Below, piece by piece: positions 17,227 through 26,225 of a stretch of 64,000 nt of DNA. This stretch comes from Candidatus Soleaferrea massiliensis AP7 (GTDB lineage: Bacteria; Bacillota; Clostridia; Oscillospirales; Ruminococcaceae). The notes below the pieces were generated by a model, which saw only the letters and a list, made by a program, of their open reading frames with translations, had not been told where the DNA came from and did no database searches. Location: NCBI RefSeq assembly GCF_000820765.1, contig NZ_CCYH01000038.1:148403-212402 (forward strand). Reading direction: 5' to 3'. How positions within the stretch are numbered: position 1 is the first letter of the stretch; every line of letters begins with the position of its first letter. The position numbers were made by a program, and so were the translations under genes.

Positions 17227-17259
17227 TCCCGGCCAGTCAAAAGACCGGCCGGGATTTTT
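17222..17259 (-). terminator. Terminator of GH97 gene 1 (CCGGCCGG type)
   Basis: AAAAATCCCGGCC pairs with GGCCGGGATTTTT around an AAAA loop, with T-runs on both strands. The same design follows GH97 genes 3 and 5 (26179-26217 and 34530-34568). Confidence 0.88.
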
Positions 17260-17268
17260 CCATGATAT

Positions 17269-20200
17269 TTAGTTTCCGTTTAAGATGTTCAGTTTGATGC
17301 GCAGCAGGTCAAAGATGTTGAGCTTTCCGTTTTCATCCATATCTGCCGCCTTAAAGTTTGGCGTGTCGAGTTCCGAAGCTGTAAGGATGGTCTGTTTAAG
17401 CACCATCAGGTCCATGACACCCTTCCGGCCATCTCCATCAACATCGCCCGGTACCACGACCGTCAGGACGTCGGTTCCCACGGTGACGATGCATCCGGTG
17501 CCAACCAAGTGCCCGGCTTCCAGCGCATTGCCGTCTTTGTCGGTAATGCTTATCGGTGCGGTGGTGCCAAACAGCTCCGCAAATTCGTCTGCTGTGGTGG
17601 CTTCCGGCGCGTTTGTAATGACTTTGTCTTTAATGTTAAGTCCCGTCTCGTAGCTGTTATCGTATGCAAACGGGATCGCTTCTCCGTTCACTTTAAACTC
17701 TGTGAAGGTCGCCGGCGCGCCCAGCGCGTCGGAATTCGGAGCGCCGCCGGTTCCGCAGTAGAGACCGATTCGAAGGTCATCGACATTCAGGCTGTCATTG
17801 GTTTGGATGCTGTCAATGACCGTCCAGCTTTCGTTGTCGTAGCTGAAAGAACCGGTCAGCTTGTTGCCGGTCTTCTCGAGCTTGAGATACACATCCTGAT
17901 CCGGCTGCTCATCTCTGACCCATTTTTCAACGCCGTTCGGCGTCTCGTTGAGGGTGGCAATGACCTTGCCGCCCATGCTGTTGTGATATCTTCTGAAAAC
18001 GGTGAACAGCGCGTCGACATTGTCCGCCGCCAAAACGACCAGGCCGGCCGAGTCTGCGTGTTTCTGCGGTGAGAAATGGAGCTTGGTGGTCATAGTGAAG
18101 TCGCTGCCCGGCGCTTCCCTCAGGAACAGGTTGCGGGTGGTAAGGCCCGAGCCCCAGGCATCGCCTTCCTGCGGCCAGATGGTCACGTTATCCGTTCCGT
18201 TGATCTGATAAGCGCCTTTGAATTCGTTGCGGATACGCCAATCCGATCCGAGAATGTATGCCTTCTTCACCACGTTGACTACACAGGATGCTGTGACATC
18301 CTGATTGAGACCTGTGGTTGCTGTAATGGTGACAACGCCTTCTTTGCCGTGCGCCGTGACGACGCCCGCGTTGACAGATGCGATGCTCTCATCACTGGAA
18401 CTCCAGGTAATGGCTGAGATATCGACATCGCTTGGGTTGAGCGTTGCGGTGATGGTCGCGCTGCTTTCCACTTCCATGTTCAGTTCTGTGGCGCTCAGGA
18501 TGATTTCATCCGCCTGGCTCGGCGCCCTGTCGACGATTTTAACGCCGAAGCCGCCGGCCTTGGCACAGGGGATTTCGAGGACGTCTTCATTGGTAACCTT
18601 GACAATGCTGGTATCGATGGCTCTGGCATCCGCGCCATCCTTGTAGATAAATGCATAGTGGTCGCCTTCGCCCAGGAAGCTCAGGTCCACGGCTGCCGTT
18701 CTGGCGTCCACGGTTGTGCCGCCGACATACCAGGTTTCTCCGCCGCGGCGCGCAACGGTGAAGTACTTGCCCGGATATCCTTCCAGAACAACCGAATCGT
18801 CCCACGCAGCCGGGATATCTTTGAAGAAATCGTACGCCGTGCTTTCCTGATACTTCGCAGGTTTGTCCGCCGGACACGGAATGCCCGATTCAAAGGTGAC
18901 GAGAGATGCGAGGGACGCGGTGTCGGTGACGTTCGGGTTGTAATAAAGCGGGGTGAAGTCCATCGGTCCGACTGCGTTTCTGGTGAACGGCAGCGTGTTA
19001 TAATGCTGTGCGTTCGGCGGTCTGCGGTGTACCGGATGCTGATACTCGCCGCCGAATACGCCTTCGCGCGCCAAAATGTGCGGCCAGGTTCTTCTTTCGC
19101 CGGTCGGCAGGTTGGAGCCGTGGAAATTGACAACCATTTTGTTTTCAGCTGTAATCTTCATCAGATCCTCATACAGCTGAATCTGGCTCTGGGTGTCGCC
19201 GTCGAAGAAGTCGATCTTCAAGCCGGAGATGCCCGCTTTGGCCAGTCTTGGAATCAGGTTCTGCTGCTTCTCCGCAGTGTTCAGCATATTTTTGTGCAGC
19301 CATGCCAGCAGCTTGACGCCCTTTTCCTGTGCATAGCTGTATACATCGTCATACCAGGACGGGAAATCAAAGCGGTCATAGTTGTTGCCGCCGATGTTCC
19401 AGCCGTCGTCCATCAGGATATAGGTCCAGCCCATCTCCGCTGAGAAATCGATGTAGCGTTTGTAGGTTTCGCCGCTATTGACCGGGTCTCCGTTCAGCCA
19501 GGTCCAGCTGGTAAGGCCGGCTTCGATCCAGGAGGTATCCTCAATCACACACGGATCGCTCAGGTTTTCAAAGATCTGGGTGTTTGCAATCTTTTCCGGG
19601 GTATCCAGCACCATTACGCGCCACGGCGAAGTAAATGGAGCGGATGTGCTCGGTTTGCCATTCTGCTGCGCGGCGAAAGCAGCCTTCAATTCGTCGCTGC
19701 CGTTTGCCTTGACCATCAGACCGGTGTACTGGGAGGTGTGTTTCGCTTCCGAAATCATCACCCATGCGTCGTCCGGGGTTTTGTACAGGAAGGTCATACC
19801 GTAGTTGCCGTTCAGCGCGGAGACATATTTCTGATCATACACCGCTTCGTAGCAGTTGCTCGAATACGGCTGGGCATAGGCAAAAGAACCTGCCGGCAGG
19901 CTGAAGGTGGTATCCTCATCGTTGAAGACAATTCTCTGTCCATCCTCCGCGATGATCTGATACTGGATGGCCACGCCGTCGTCATAGGCCCGCGCAGCGA
20001 TGTTAAACTGTACGCCATCCTTTTCAAACTGGAAGGTGGTCTCGTTTGCCTTGTTGACAAAGGTGGACTGCTTGCCGGAGAGCATCTCATAGGTCTCATC
20101 GATCACCTTATCTTCACGTCCCACATAGGTAAGGCCGGTCGAGAAATCGCCAATGCTGGTGTCAAGGCCGGTTTTGGACGGATACATGGCGATCTTTCCA

Positions 20201-21165
20201 TCGGCAATGATCATATATTCGACGCCGCCGTCCGCATTTTGCATAAACAGAAGGCTGTTCTTTGCGTCCGGGGAGGATACCGCCCATCCGTTTTCGGAAA
20301 CGCCGGTTCCAACCACAATGGTTACGGACGCTTTTTCCACCAGGCCGTCCAGCTGGGCTGTCGCCGTAATCTGTACCATGCCGTCGCTTATACCGGTGAT
20401 GATGCCATTCTGATCGACCGAAGCGATTTTTTCATCGCTGGTGGAATAGGTCAAACTGCCCTCCTTTGCAAAATCGATGACCTCACCGCTTTTGCGTTTT
20501 GCCACGGCGTTTGCGCTGGTCTGTTCCGCAACCGCGATGACAGAGCTGTCGACCGTCATTTCCACCCTGGAAAGCTGCTGCAAAACCGCCGGGTCAATTT
20601 TGACCATCGCGTCGCACCAGTCCACCCAGTCCTGGCTGTTGCCGTTGCCGCCGTCCGTACCGACAAGACGCAGCTTCTTGTATCCGGAAAGGTCGATCTC
20701 CCCTGTACTGTGTATGCCGTCGTTTGCCTTTAAAACACCCGATTCGTGCAGAAGCTCATTGTCGCCATAGACTCTGAACTGCACCGAACCCATGGTGTTG
20801 GCGGCTGTGCCTCCGTTATACGCATTTACGCCATAGCTGGATTGGAACGCGACAATGCCTTCCTTTTCGATGTCGTAAACCACCTCCGAATATGCGTGGC
20901 TGCCAACACCATGGGTAAACGTCCGATTGGTTCCAGCTTCCGCGTCGCGCAGTGTCAAGGTTTCGCCGGTAACGGTCTTCCCCTTTTGCGTCGGATAGCC
21001 GCTCCAGCCGGACTGTTCGCTTGTCCAATCAATCTGGTCAATATACCTCCATTGATCCGTATCCTCAGCGGAAGCCACAAAATTCATGGCCGGCACTGCG
21101 GATACAACCATTGCGGCCGCCAAAACATTGGCCAGCAGTTTTTTCAGTTTTTTCTTCATTTTCAT
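17269..21165 (-). CDS. Secreted GH97 glycosidase with NPCBM, Big2 and dockerin domains (paralog 1, type A)
   Basis: About 1,298 residues. Order (numbered from an upstream in-frame ATG at 21180): signal peptide 1-39; NPCBM sugar-binding domain 43-197; Big2-like domain 205-290; GH97 N-domain 300-530; GH97 catalytic barrel 540-800; C-domain to about 890; Big2 895-972; concanavalin-like domain 975-1167; linker domain 1180-1240; dockerin 1244-1303. The barrel has LKIDFFDGD, whose Asp657 aligns with the nucleophile of retaining GH97 alpha-galactosidases, and AREGVFGGE with candidate acid/base glutamates. Inverting SusB-type enzymes lack that Asp. Likely substrate is an alpha-galactoside or related alpha-linked sugar. 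The start is placed at ATG 21165 behind AAAGGTGG; 21159 is possible. The gene has its own promoter and terminator. Confidence 0.88.
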   Translation of the reverse strand: MKMKKKLKKLLANVLAAAMVVSAVPAMNFVASAEDTDQWRYIDQIDWTSEQSGWSGYPTQKGKTVTGETLTLRDAEAGTNRTFTHGVGSHAYSEVVYDIEKEGIVAFQSSYGVNAYNGGTAANTMGSVQFRVYGDNELLHESGVLKANDGIHSTGEIDLSGYKKLRLVGTDGGNGNSQDWVDWCDAMVKIDPAVLQQLSRVEMTVDSSVIAVAEQTSANAVAKRKSGEVIDFAKEGSLTYSTSDEKIASVDQNGIITGISDGMVQITATAQLDGLVEKASVTIVVGTGVSENGWAVSSPDAKNSLLFMQNADGGVEYMIIADGKIAMYPSKTGLDTSIGDFSTGLTYVGREDKVIDETYEMLSGKQSTFVNKANETTFQFEKDGVQFNIAARAYDDGVAIQYQIIAEDGQRIVFNDEDTTFSLPAGSFAYAQPYSSNCYEAVYDQKYVSALNGNYGMTFLYKTPDDAWVMISEAKHTSQYTGLMVKANGSDELKAAFAAQQNGKPSTSAPFTSPWRVMVLDTPEKIANTQIFENLSDPCVIEDTSWIEAGLTSWTWLNGDPVNSGETYKRYIDFSAEMGWTYILMDDGWNIGGNNYDRFDFPSWYDDVYSYAQEKGVKLLAWLHKNMLNTAEKQQNLIPRLAKAGISGLKIDFFDGDTQSQIQLYEDLMKITAENKMVVNFHGSNLPTGERRTWPHILAREGVFGGEYQHPVHRRPPNAQHYNTLPFTRNAVGPMDFTPLYYNPNVTDTASLASLVTFESGIPCPADKPAKYQESTAYDFFKDIPAAWDDSVVLEGYPGKYFTVARRGGETWYVGGTTVDARTAAVDLSFLGEGDHYAFIYKDGADARAIDTSIVKVTNEDVLEIPCAKAGGFGVKIVDRAPSQADEIILSATELNMEVESSATITATLNPSDVDISAITWSSSDESIASVNAGVVTAHGKEGVVTITATTGLNQDVTASCVVNVVKKAYILGSDWRIRNEFKGAYQINGTDNVTIWPQEGDAWGSGLTTRNLFLREAPGSDFTMTTKLHFSPQKHADSAGLVVLAADNVDALFTVFRRYHNSMGGKVIATLNETPNGVEKWVRDEQPDQDVYLKLEKTGNKLTGSFSYDNESWTVIDSIQTNDSLNVDDLRIGLYCGTGGAPNSDALGAPATFTEFKVNGEAIPFAYDNSYETGLNIKDKVITNAPEATTADEFAELFGTTAPISITDKDGNALEAGHLVGTGCIVTVGTDVLTVVVPGDVDGDGRKGVMDLMVLKQTILTASELDTPNFKAADMDENGKLNIFDLLRIKLNILNGN

Positions 21166-21233
21166 ACCACCTTTTTTCATTTTTTGTCTTTTAGTGATGC
21201 TGCAAGGAATAAGGTTTTAACAGAACTTATTTT

Positions 21234-21299
21234 ATTATATCATGCTGTTCATTGATATTCCATGTAATATTCTACGCATTTACATGTAAATATCTACGA
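21234..21299 (-). promoter_or_regulatory. Promoter and tandem operator of GH97 paralog 1
   Basis: On the minus strand, two direct repeats (plus-strand TCTACGA 21293-21299 and TCTACGC 21271-21277) spaced 22 nt, then 31 nt, then a TATAAT -10 box (21234-21239). No good -35 hexamer is present, as expected for an activator-dependent promoter. The same arrangement precedes all five paralogs. Confidence 0.7.
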
Positions 21300-21601
21300 T
21301 TTTTAACATATTAACTATTCTCTTCAAAAATAAATACCAAAAATTCTTTTCGTTAACTTTGCGTTAAATGTAAGTTATCCGTTGAGCGGACGGCGTATAC
21401 CGCTCCAAAAAGGAATGACGCCGTTTTTTCCTCAAAAGGCACAGTACAACACATCCGCCCATCCCACGCAGCCGCTAAAGCGGTTCTGTATGATATCCGT
21501 TCAGCCGCAGAGAAACAATTCGAATGGCCATTCGCTTCTCGAATGCCTGAAACGAAAGCTGACAAGGATACCTTCAGCAGCGCAGCTGGAAGGTTTAACA
21601 T

Positions 21602-21636
21602 AAAATAGACCTCAAGCGGCTATAGCCGCTTGAGGT
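21602..21636 (-). terminator. Terminator of GH97 gene 2 (CTCAAGCGGC type)
   Basis: A perfect 28-bp palindrome (21609-21636, ACCTCAAGCGGCTA/TAGCCGCTTGAGGT) followed on the minus strand by TATTTTAT. Almost identical to the palindrome after GH97 gene 4. Confidence 0.8.
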
Positions 21637-21655
21637 TCATCAATATCAGGGTTTA

Positions 21656-24600
21656 TTATCCTTTGAGGATGTCGAGCTTCAGCTGTACCAGATCGAAGAT
21701 GTTGATGACGCCGTCCGCATGGCGGTCCGCCGCCATCACGTTTGCGTCAGCCAGCTCGATTCTGCCAAGGATGCCGCTCTTCATGGTCAGCAGATCCATC
21801 ACGCCGACTTTGCCGTCTGAGTCGACATCGCCCGGTACGACGACCATCAGCACATCGGTTCCGACGGTGACGATGCATCCTGTTCCGACAAGCGCATCGT
21901 CAGCCAGTTCATTGCCGTCCTTGTCGGTGACGCTCATCGGTGCGGTGGTGTCGAACATCGCCTTGTACGCTTCCGCCGAAGTTTCGGCAGGCGCGTCGGT
22001 GATCACCTTGTCGGTGATGTTCAGTTCGGTTTCGTAGCTGTTGGCATACGCAAACGGAACAGCTTCGCCGTTGACCTTGAACTCTGTAAAGGTCGCCGGC
22101 TCACCAAGCTGAGCAGAAGACGCGTCTCCGCCGCTTGCGGCAAACAATCCGACCTTGACACTGCTCACATCCAGGCTGCTGTTGGTCTGCGCCTGTTCGA
22201 CAACCGTCCAGTTCACATTGTCATAGCTGTAAGAGCCGGTCAGCCGGCTGCCAGCCTTTTCAAGCTTCAGGTAAACATCCTGCTCTGGATGCTTTTCAAC
22301 GGACTTCTGTTCGGAGGATCCCGGATTCTTATTGAGCGTTCCGATGACCTTGCCGCCCAATCCGGAATGGTGCCTTCTCAGGACGGTGAACAGCGCATCG
22401 TCTCCGGCATATACGATCAGGCCGGCTGACTGATAATTCTGAGCCGGCGCGAAGTGCAGCTTGGTTGTGACAACAAAATCACCGGCGCCCGGGTCTGTCA
22501 GGAAGATGTTTCTGGCATCCCTGCTCGAGCCGTACATATCGCCGCCCTGCGTCCAGATTGTGACGCTGTCACCGCCGAAGGTGAACGCATTCGCGTCTTT
22601 CCGGATGATGGACCAGTTGTCATACAGGACGATCGATTTCTTCACAACGTTCACCCTGCATTCCGCCGTGACATCCTGATGGAGACCGGTCGCCGCGGTG
22701 ATGGTGACGGTGCCTTCCGCGTGCGCGGTGATAACGCCCTTGTCGACCGTTGCTATGCTGTCATCGCTGGATATCCAGCTGACCTTGGAAATATCTGTAC
22801 CGGAGGGACTCAGCTTCGCGGTGACGGCCTGGCTGGAATCGACTTCCATGGTCAATTCGCTGTCGCTCAGTATGATCTCCCCGGCCTGCGTGGGAACGCC
22901 TTTGATCAGCTCGATGCCAAATCCGCCCGCTCCCAGGCAGTCGATATGCAGGACATCTTCACTGGTCACCTGCCTGGTATCCGCAAGAATCGTGCGGTTG
23001 GATGAACCATCCCGGTAGATGAACGCGTAATAGGCGCCCCCGCCCAGGAAGCTCAGGTCGACCGCCGCGGTCCTCTTGTTGACGGTGGTGCCGCCGACAT
23101 ACCAGCTCTCGCCGCTGCGGCGCGCCACGGTGTAATACTCGCCCGGATTTGCTTCCAGCACGGTGGAGTCGTCCCAGACTGCGGGGATGTTCCGGAAGAA
23201 GTCAAGCGCGGCGCTGTTTTTATATTCCGCCGGCTTGCCCGCCAGACACGGAATGCCCGATTCATAGGTGATTGCGGTCGCAAGGTGTCCCGCATCGGAG
23301 ATCACGCCGTCCGAGTAGAGCGGTGTGAAATCCATCGGGCCCACCGCGTTTCTTGTAAACGGCAGGATGTTGTAATGAACGGCGTCCGGCCTTTTGTTCT
23401 CCGCGCCAAACACGCCTTCACGGTTTAAGATGTGCGGCCAGGTTCTTCTCTCTCCCGTGGGCAGGTTGCAGCCGTGGAAGTTGACGACCAGCTGATATTC
23501 GGCCGTAAGCTCCGTTAAGGCTTCATACAGCTTGAGCTGGTCCTGCGTCTCGCCGTCAAAGAAGTCGATCTTCAGGCCCGCGATGCCCGCTTCCTTCATC
23601 ATCGGAATCAGCCGCTGCCGTTTTTCTTCGGTGTTGAACGCGTTCTTGTGGAACCACGCGAGCAGCTTGATGCCCTTTTCCTCCGCATAGGCATGGAGCT
23701 CTTCGTACCAATCCGGGAAGGCGAAGCGGTCATAATCCCTGCCGCCGATGTTCCAGCCCTCGTCCATCAATACATAGGTCCAGCCCATCTCCACGGCGGA
23801 ATCGACATACCGCTTGTAGGTTTCGAGATCGTCGCACCGGTCGCCGTTGAGCCAGGTCCAGTTGGTGACGCCCGGTTCGATCCAGGAGGTGTCCTCCAGT
23901 CTGCACGGATCGCTGAGGTTTTCAAAGATCTGCGTGTTGGCGATCTGTTCCGGGGTGCTCAGGACCATCACCCTCCAGGGCGAGTTGAACGGGGCGGTCG
24001 TCGCGGGTGTATCCGGTGCAACGAACGCCGTTTGAAGCTCGTCGCTTCCGTCCGCTTCCAGCAGAACGCCGATGTATTCGCCGGTGTGCTTTGCCTCGCC
24101 GAGCATCACCCAGATGTCGTCCGGCGTCTGATATAAGAAACTCCAGCCATAGTTGCCATTCAGTTCGGAGACATATGCCATCCGGTAATAGTTCTCGTAG
24201 CAGTTGGTTATGTAAGCCTGCGAATAGGTATAGGAACCCGCCGGAAGATCGTAGGTGGTGTCTTCGCCGCTGATAACAAGCGCCTGCCCGTCTTCGCCGA
24301 TGATCTCATACTGGAACGCCACGCCGTCGTCGTAGGCGCGCACAATGATGTTGAACCGCACGCCGTCCTTTTCAAATTTCAGCTTTGATTCGCTTGCCCG
24401 GTTGATAAAGGTGGACTGCTTGCCCGAAATCACATCGTAGGTCTCGTCGATTTCCCGGTCCTCGCGTCCCACATAGGTGAGGCCCGCCGAGAAGTCGCCA
24501 AGGCTGGTATCCAATCCGGTCTTCGAAGCGTCCACGGCGAGTTTGCCATTCGCAGCGGCCATGTAGCGGACACTGCCGTCCTCGCCCTGCGTGAAGATGA

Positions 24601-25480
24601 TGCTGTTCGACCTGTTCGGAGAGATGACCGACCACGATTCTTCGGAGGAACCCGTTCCGACCAGAATCATGATAACACCTTCCCGCACAACGCCGTCCAG
24701 TTCAGCTACCGCTTTGATCCTGGCGATTCCGTCCCCCACACCGGAAACATGTCCGTTTTCATCCACAGTGGCTACCGCTTCATTGTCCGAGGAGAAGCGC
24801 AGGCTGTCCAGCTCTGAAAGGCCGGCCTCCTCTCCGCTCACGCGTTTTACAGAGACGGAGACTTGCGCCTGTTCGCCAATCTGAATGGCGCTGTTATCGA
24901 TGTTCATATCCACTTTTGAGATTCTGTTCAAAACATTCTCGTCGATCTCAACCTTTGCATCCGCCCATTCGGCCCAGTCCGCACCTGCACTGTTGGCGAC
25001 CAGGCGGAGCGTCTGATAGCCGGTCAGGTCGATGACGCCGGTGTTCTGGATGCCGTCTGCTCCGCTGATATAATCGGACTCAAACAGAAGCTCGCCGTCC
25101 CCGTAAACCTGGAACTGCGTGTGTCCGCCGGCTCCGACAGCGGTGTCGATGCCAAAGCTTGCCGAAAAGGACACCATCGCGTTTTCGATGATGTCATAGG
25201 TCACTTCGGAAGGGGTGAGAACAAACAGCCCATGCTCATACTCTCTCTTCTCCCCCGTTTCCAAATCCAGCAGGGACAGCGGCTGTCCAAACAGGTTCCT
25301 GTTTTTGAAAACCTCTCCGTTTGTCCAGCTGCTTTTTGCACTCTCCCACTCCAGTTCGTCCAGATATCTCCAGTTATCCGAATTCTGGGCCAGCGCGGAA
25401 AAGCTTATGGCCGGAACAGTCGAAAGGATCATGACCACTGCAAGAATATTGGCCATCCATTTTTTCAGCTTGTTTTTCAC
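21656..25480 (-). CDS. Secreted GH97 glycosidase with dockerin (paralog 2, type B)
   Basis: About 1,274 residues with the same domain order as paralog 1. Catalytic motif LKIDFFDGE (Asp643 counted from an upstream TTG) supports a retaining alpha-galactosidase-like enzyme; LNREGVFGAE carries the acid/base candidates. The NPCBM differs from paralogs 1, 3 and 4: it reads GLFVLTPSEVTYDIIENAMVSFSASFG and ends DWAEWADAKVEID. It is closer to the second NPCBM of the GH27 enzyme at 56654. The dockerin is the B type, with ADRHADGVINIFDL in repeat 2, where His replaces Asn/Asp at calcium-loop position 3. The start is taken as GTG at 25480 (GTG AAA AAC AAG) behind AAAGG. Own promoter and terminator. Confidence 0.87.
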   Translation of the reverse strand: MKNKLKKWMANILAVVMILSTVPAISFSALAQNSDNWRYLDELEWESAKSSWTNGEVFKNRNLFGQPLSLLDLETGEKREYEHGLFVLTPSEVTYDIIENAMVSFSASFGIDTAVGAGGHTQFQVYGDGELLFESDYISGADGIQNTGVIDLTGYQTLRLVANSAGADWAEWADAKVEIDENVLNRISKVDMNIDNSAIQIGEQAQVSVSVKRVSGEEAGLSELDSLRFSSDNEAVATVDENGHVSGVGDGIARIKAVAELDGVVREGVIMILVGTGSSEESWSVISPNRSNSIIFTQGEDGSVRYMAAANGKLAVDASKTGLDTSLGDFSAGLTYVGREDREIDETYDVISGKQSTFINRASESKLKFEKDGVRFNIIVRAYDDGVAFQYEIIGEDGQALVISGEDTTYDLPAGSYTYSQAYITNCYENYYRMAYVSELNGNYGWSFLYQTPDDIWVMLGEAKHTGEYIGVLLEADGSDELQTAFVAPDTPATTAPFNSPWRVMVLSTPEQIANTQIFENLSDPCRLEDTSWIEPGVTNWTWLNGDRCDDLETYKRYVDSAVEMGWTYVLMDEGWNIGGRDYDRFAFPDWYEELHAYAEEKGIKLLAWFHKNAFNTEEKRQRLIPMMKEAGIAGLKIDFFDGETQDQLKLYEALTELTAEYQLVVNFHGCNLPTGERRTWPHILNREGVFGAENKRPDAVHYNILPFTRNAVGPMDFTPLYSDGVISDAGHLATAITYESGIPCLAGKPAEYKNSAALDFFRNIPAVWDDSTVLEANPGEYYTVARRSGESWYVGGTTVNKRTAAVDLSFLGGGAYYAFIYRDGSSNRTILADTRQVTSEDVLHIDCLGAGGFGIELIKGVPTQAGEIILSDSELTMEVDSSQAVTAKLSPSGTDISKVSWISSDDSIATVDKGVITAHAEGTVTITAATGLHQDVTAECRVNVVKKSIVLYDNWSIIRKDANAFTFGGDSVTIWTQGGDMYGSSRDARNIFLTDPGAGDFVVTTKLHFAPAQNYQSAGLIVYAGDDALFTVLRRHHSGLGGKVIGTLNKNPGSSEQKSVEKHPEQDVYLKLEKAGSRLTGSYSYDNVNWTVVEQAQTNSSLDVSSVKVGLFAASGGDASSAQLGEPATFTEFKVNGEAVPFAYANSYETELNITDKVITDAPAETSAEAYKAMFDTTAPMSVTDKDGNELADDALVGTGCIVTVGTDVLMVVVPGDVDSDGKVGVMDLLTMKSGILGRIELADANVMAADRHADGVINIFDLVQLKLDILKG

Positions 25481-25577
25481 TACACACAACAACCTTTCTT
25501 TTTTATTTGCTGGCTTGAGATATAAAAATGAGCATTCTTATGCGAACACTGCATTTGATATCGCTTGCCGCATTCCC

Positions 25578-25643
25578 ATTATATAATGATTTATTCATCT
25601 TTTCCATGCAATTTTCTACTTATTTTATAGTAAAATTCTATGA
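25578..25643 (-). promoter_or_regulatory. Promoter and tandem operator of GH97 paralog 2
   Basis: Plus-strand TCTATGA (25637-25643) and TCTACTT (25615-25621), spaced 22 nt. 31 nt then separate them from TATAAT (25578-25583, minus). The repeats are weaker than in paralogs 4 and 5, but spacing is identical. Confidence 0.65.
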
Positions 25644-25790
25644 TTTTAAATTTTATATATAAAAATTCAATATTTATTATCCAAAGCAGCATTTAATATG
25701 TATATTAAAATGACCAAAGTATAAAGTATTTCACTCTTTGAGCAAAATACTTTATACCTGGCCCATCATCATACCTTTGATTTTGGATTT

Positions 25791-25934
25791 TCACTCTGTC
25801 TCAAAGAGGGTGGTATTCCGTCCATTCTCCAGCCGGCACTTCATGTCTGAAGTCTCCTGCTGCTCTTTCGTAATGCAGCTGCCAAAGCAGATATATACTC
25901 CAATCGTTTTTAGGTTCATTTCTTTTATTGTCAT
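25791..25934 (-). CDS. Candidate small cysteine-containing ORF behind the repeated start block
   Basis: 47 codons starting MTIKEMNLKTIGVYICFGSC, with a third Cys in SDMKCRLENG. The ribosome site (AAAGGGAG) and ATG lie in the 78-bp repeat copy 2. The start region is shared with the 16996-17154 ORF but the rest is unrelated, so either the repeat captured different sequences or neither is a gene. No family recognised. Confidence 0.25.
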   Translation of the reverse strand: MTIKEMNLKTIGVYICFGSCITKEQQETSDMKCRLENGRNTTLFETE

Positions 25935-26006
25935 TTTGCTCTGCTCCCTTTTTGAAGGCAAAGCATCATACTTTCACTGGTTTAGCCTCTGACTTCCAAC
26001 AAAAAA
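25929..26006. repeat. 78-bp repeat, copy 2 (downstream of GH97 gene 3)
   Basis: About 85% identical by eye to 17149-17226. Both copies lie downstream of type A GH97 genes (1 and 3). In copy 1 the repeat abuts the terminator; here about 170 extra bases separate them. Confidence 0.8.
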
Positions 26007-26177
26007 CATCAGTAAACTGGTGTTTTGCACAGTTCTAGAGGGCCCCTATGACCGGCCTAGTCCCCTTCAAGGGGCATCGAATATAATCAGCACGGCAACC
26101 CGTAAACGGGTGGAATTCATTTCCCGCAAGGATGGATATCTACGCATATTGCTGTTTATTATGCTTTAGCGGAGAAA
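26007..26177. other. About 170-bp insertion relative to the paralogous locus, rich in hairpins
   Basis: This block is absent from the equivalent place near 17226. It contains several small perfect hairpins (CAGTAAACTG, CCCCTTCAAGGGG, ACCCGTAAACGGGT). The style resembles non-coding ends of IS200/IS605-type elements, but there is no transposase and no proven boundary. Confidence 0.35.
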
Positions 26178-26178
26178 C

Positions 26179-26217
26179 AAAAAACCCCGGCCAGTCAAAA
26201 GACCGGCCGGGGTTTTC
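26179..26217 (-). terminator. Terminator of GH97 gene 3 (CCGGCCGG type)
   Basis: AAAACCCCGGCC pairs with GGCCGGGGTTTT around an AAAA loop. It is the same as the terminator of paralog 1 except for compensatory T-A to C-G changes in the stem, which show that pairing is maintained. Confidence 0.88.
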
Positions 26218-26225
26218 CATGATAT

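Noticed and set aside
17269..21165. SusB-like inverting GH97 alpha-glucosidase
   Set aside because: The KIDFFD strand carries the Asp that marks retaining GH97 enzymes. SusB-type inverting enzymes lack it and use Glu bases instead.
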